Assembly (NCBI GenBank): GCA_013360985.1
Contig: JABWAM010000152.1
Span: 1-6,009 of the forward strand
From: Verrucomicrobiia bacterium
GTDB lineage: Bacteria > Verrucomicrobiota > Verrucomicrobiia > JABWAM01
Reading direction: 5' to 3'
DNA length: 6,009 nt
Shown: piece after piece, positions 5,923 through 6,009 of the stretch
How the letters are laid out: every line of letters begins with the position of its first letter
How positions within the stretch are numbered: the stretch's first letter is position 1
Notes under the pieces: model-generated
Seen by the model: only the letters and a program-made list of their open reading frames with translations
Told to the model about the DNA's origin: nothing
The model's database searches: none
Position numbers and translations under genes: made by a program

Positions 5923-5939
5923 ATCCGCGCGATTCGGAT
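5923..5939 (-). terminator. Small hairpin at the end of hisA
   Basis: ATCCG (5923-5927) and CGGAT (5935-5939) pair around seven bases. The stem starts with the last base of the hisA stop codon on the minus strand. With a 5-base stem and no T-run it is unlikely to stop transcription fully; partial attenuation or mRNA 3' protection is possible. Confidence 0.25.
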
Positions 5940-6009
5940 CATCCCTCCGCGGCCACGTCCGCGAGGGTGAACTTCTTTTCATAAAGCGCCTTGCCCACGA
6001 TCACGCCTT
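5939..6009 (-). CDS. hisA: HisA, C-terminal end only (cut by the window edge)
   Basis: Only the last 22 residues and the stop codon are in view. They begin GVIVGKALYEKKFTL, which closely matches the C-terminus of the phosphoribosylformimino-AICAR phosphate isomerase HisA, a (beta/alpha)8-barrel enzyme of histidine biosynthesis. In that family the G-V-I-x-G-x-A-L-Y stretch forms the end of the barrel near the second phosphate site. The stop at 5939-5941 is followed 57 bases later by the clpB ATG, so some clpB expression by read-through is plausible. The gene continues beyond 6009. The related barrel enzyme HisF has a similar fold but usually a different tail, so HisA is preferred. Confidence 0.82.
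   Translation of the reverse strand, partial: GVIVGKALYEKKFTLADVAAEG

Noticed and set aside
5882..6009. CIRCE (HrcA) operator or full sigma-32 promoter upstream of clpB
   Set aside because: No TTAGCACTC-type inverted repeat is present, and the CTTGAG lacks a CCCCAT-like partner at the right distance.

Overview
The window is GC-rich, densely coding bacterial DNA. It holds four complete genes and the 3' end of a fifth. Two genes are conserved housekeeping types: the disaggregase ClpB and the C-terminal tail of the histidine-biosynthesis isomerase HisA. One is an ABC-type ATPase of the ModF/YlmA kind. Two encode exported proteins with long coiled-coil segments, and only one of these has a recognisable domain (LysM). 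None of the complete genes has a convincing Shine-Dalgarno sequence before its likely start. High GC, missing Shine-Dalgarno sites and lineage-specific secreted coiled-coil proteins would fit a Gram-negative-type bacterium, perhaps of the Verrucomicrobiota/PVC group. That placement is a low-confidence guess, because no marker here is phylum-specific.

Layout from left to right. Positions 1-70 have no supportable gene. A secreted LysM/coiled-coil protein lies on the minus strand (71-667). A 138-base divergent control region (668-805) separates it from an uncharacterised secreted protein with a charged coiled-coil centre on the plus strand (806-1957). A 455-base stretch without a credible gene follows (1958-2412). 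It is unusually rich in nested inverted repeats. The ABC ATPase is next on the plus strand (2413-3222). It converges on clpB (minus, 3248-5881) across only 25 bases, which contain a short GC hairpin. Upstream of clpB, on the same strand, is the end of hisA (stop codon at 5939-5941). The 57 bases between the two hold three small adjacent or overlapping hairpins and a possible clpB promoter.

Functionally this is not one obvious system. hisA-clpB may be a read-through pair. The two divergent secreted proteins may share regulation and a cell-envelope role. The ABC ATPase has no membrane partner in view. I see no mobile element, CRISPR array, toxin-antitoxin pair, rRNA or tRNA. The parts most worth a second look are the structured gap at 1958-2412, the possible leaderless or near-leaderless starts, and the palindrome inside the putative clpB promoter.
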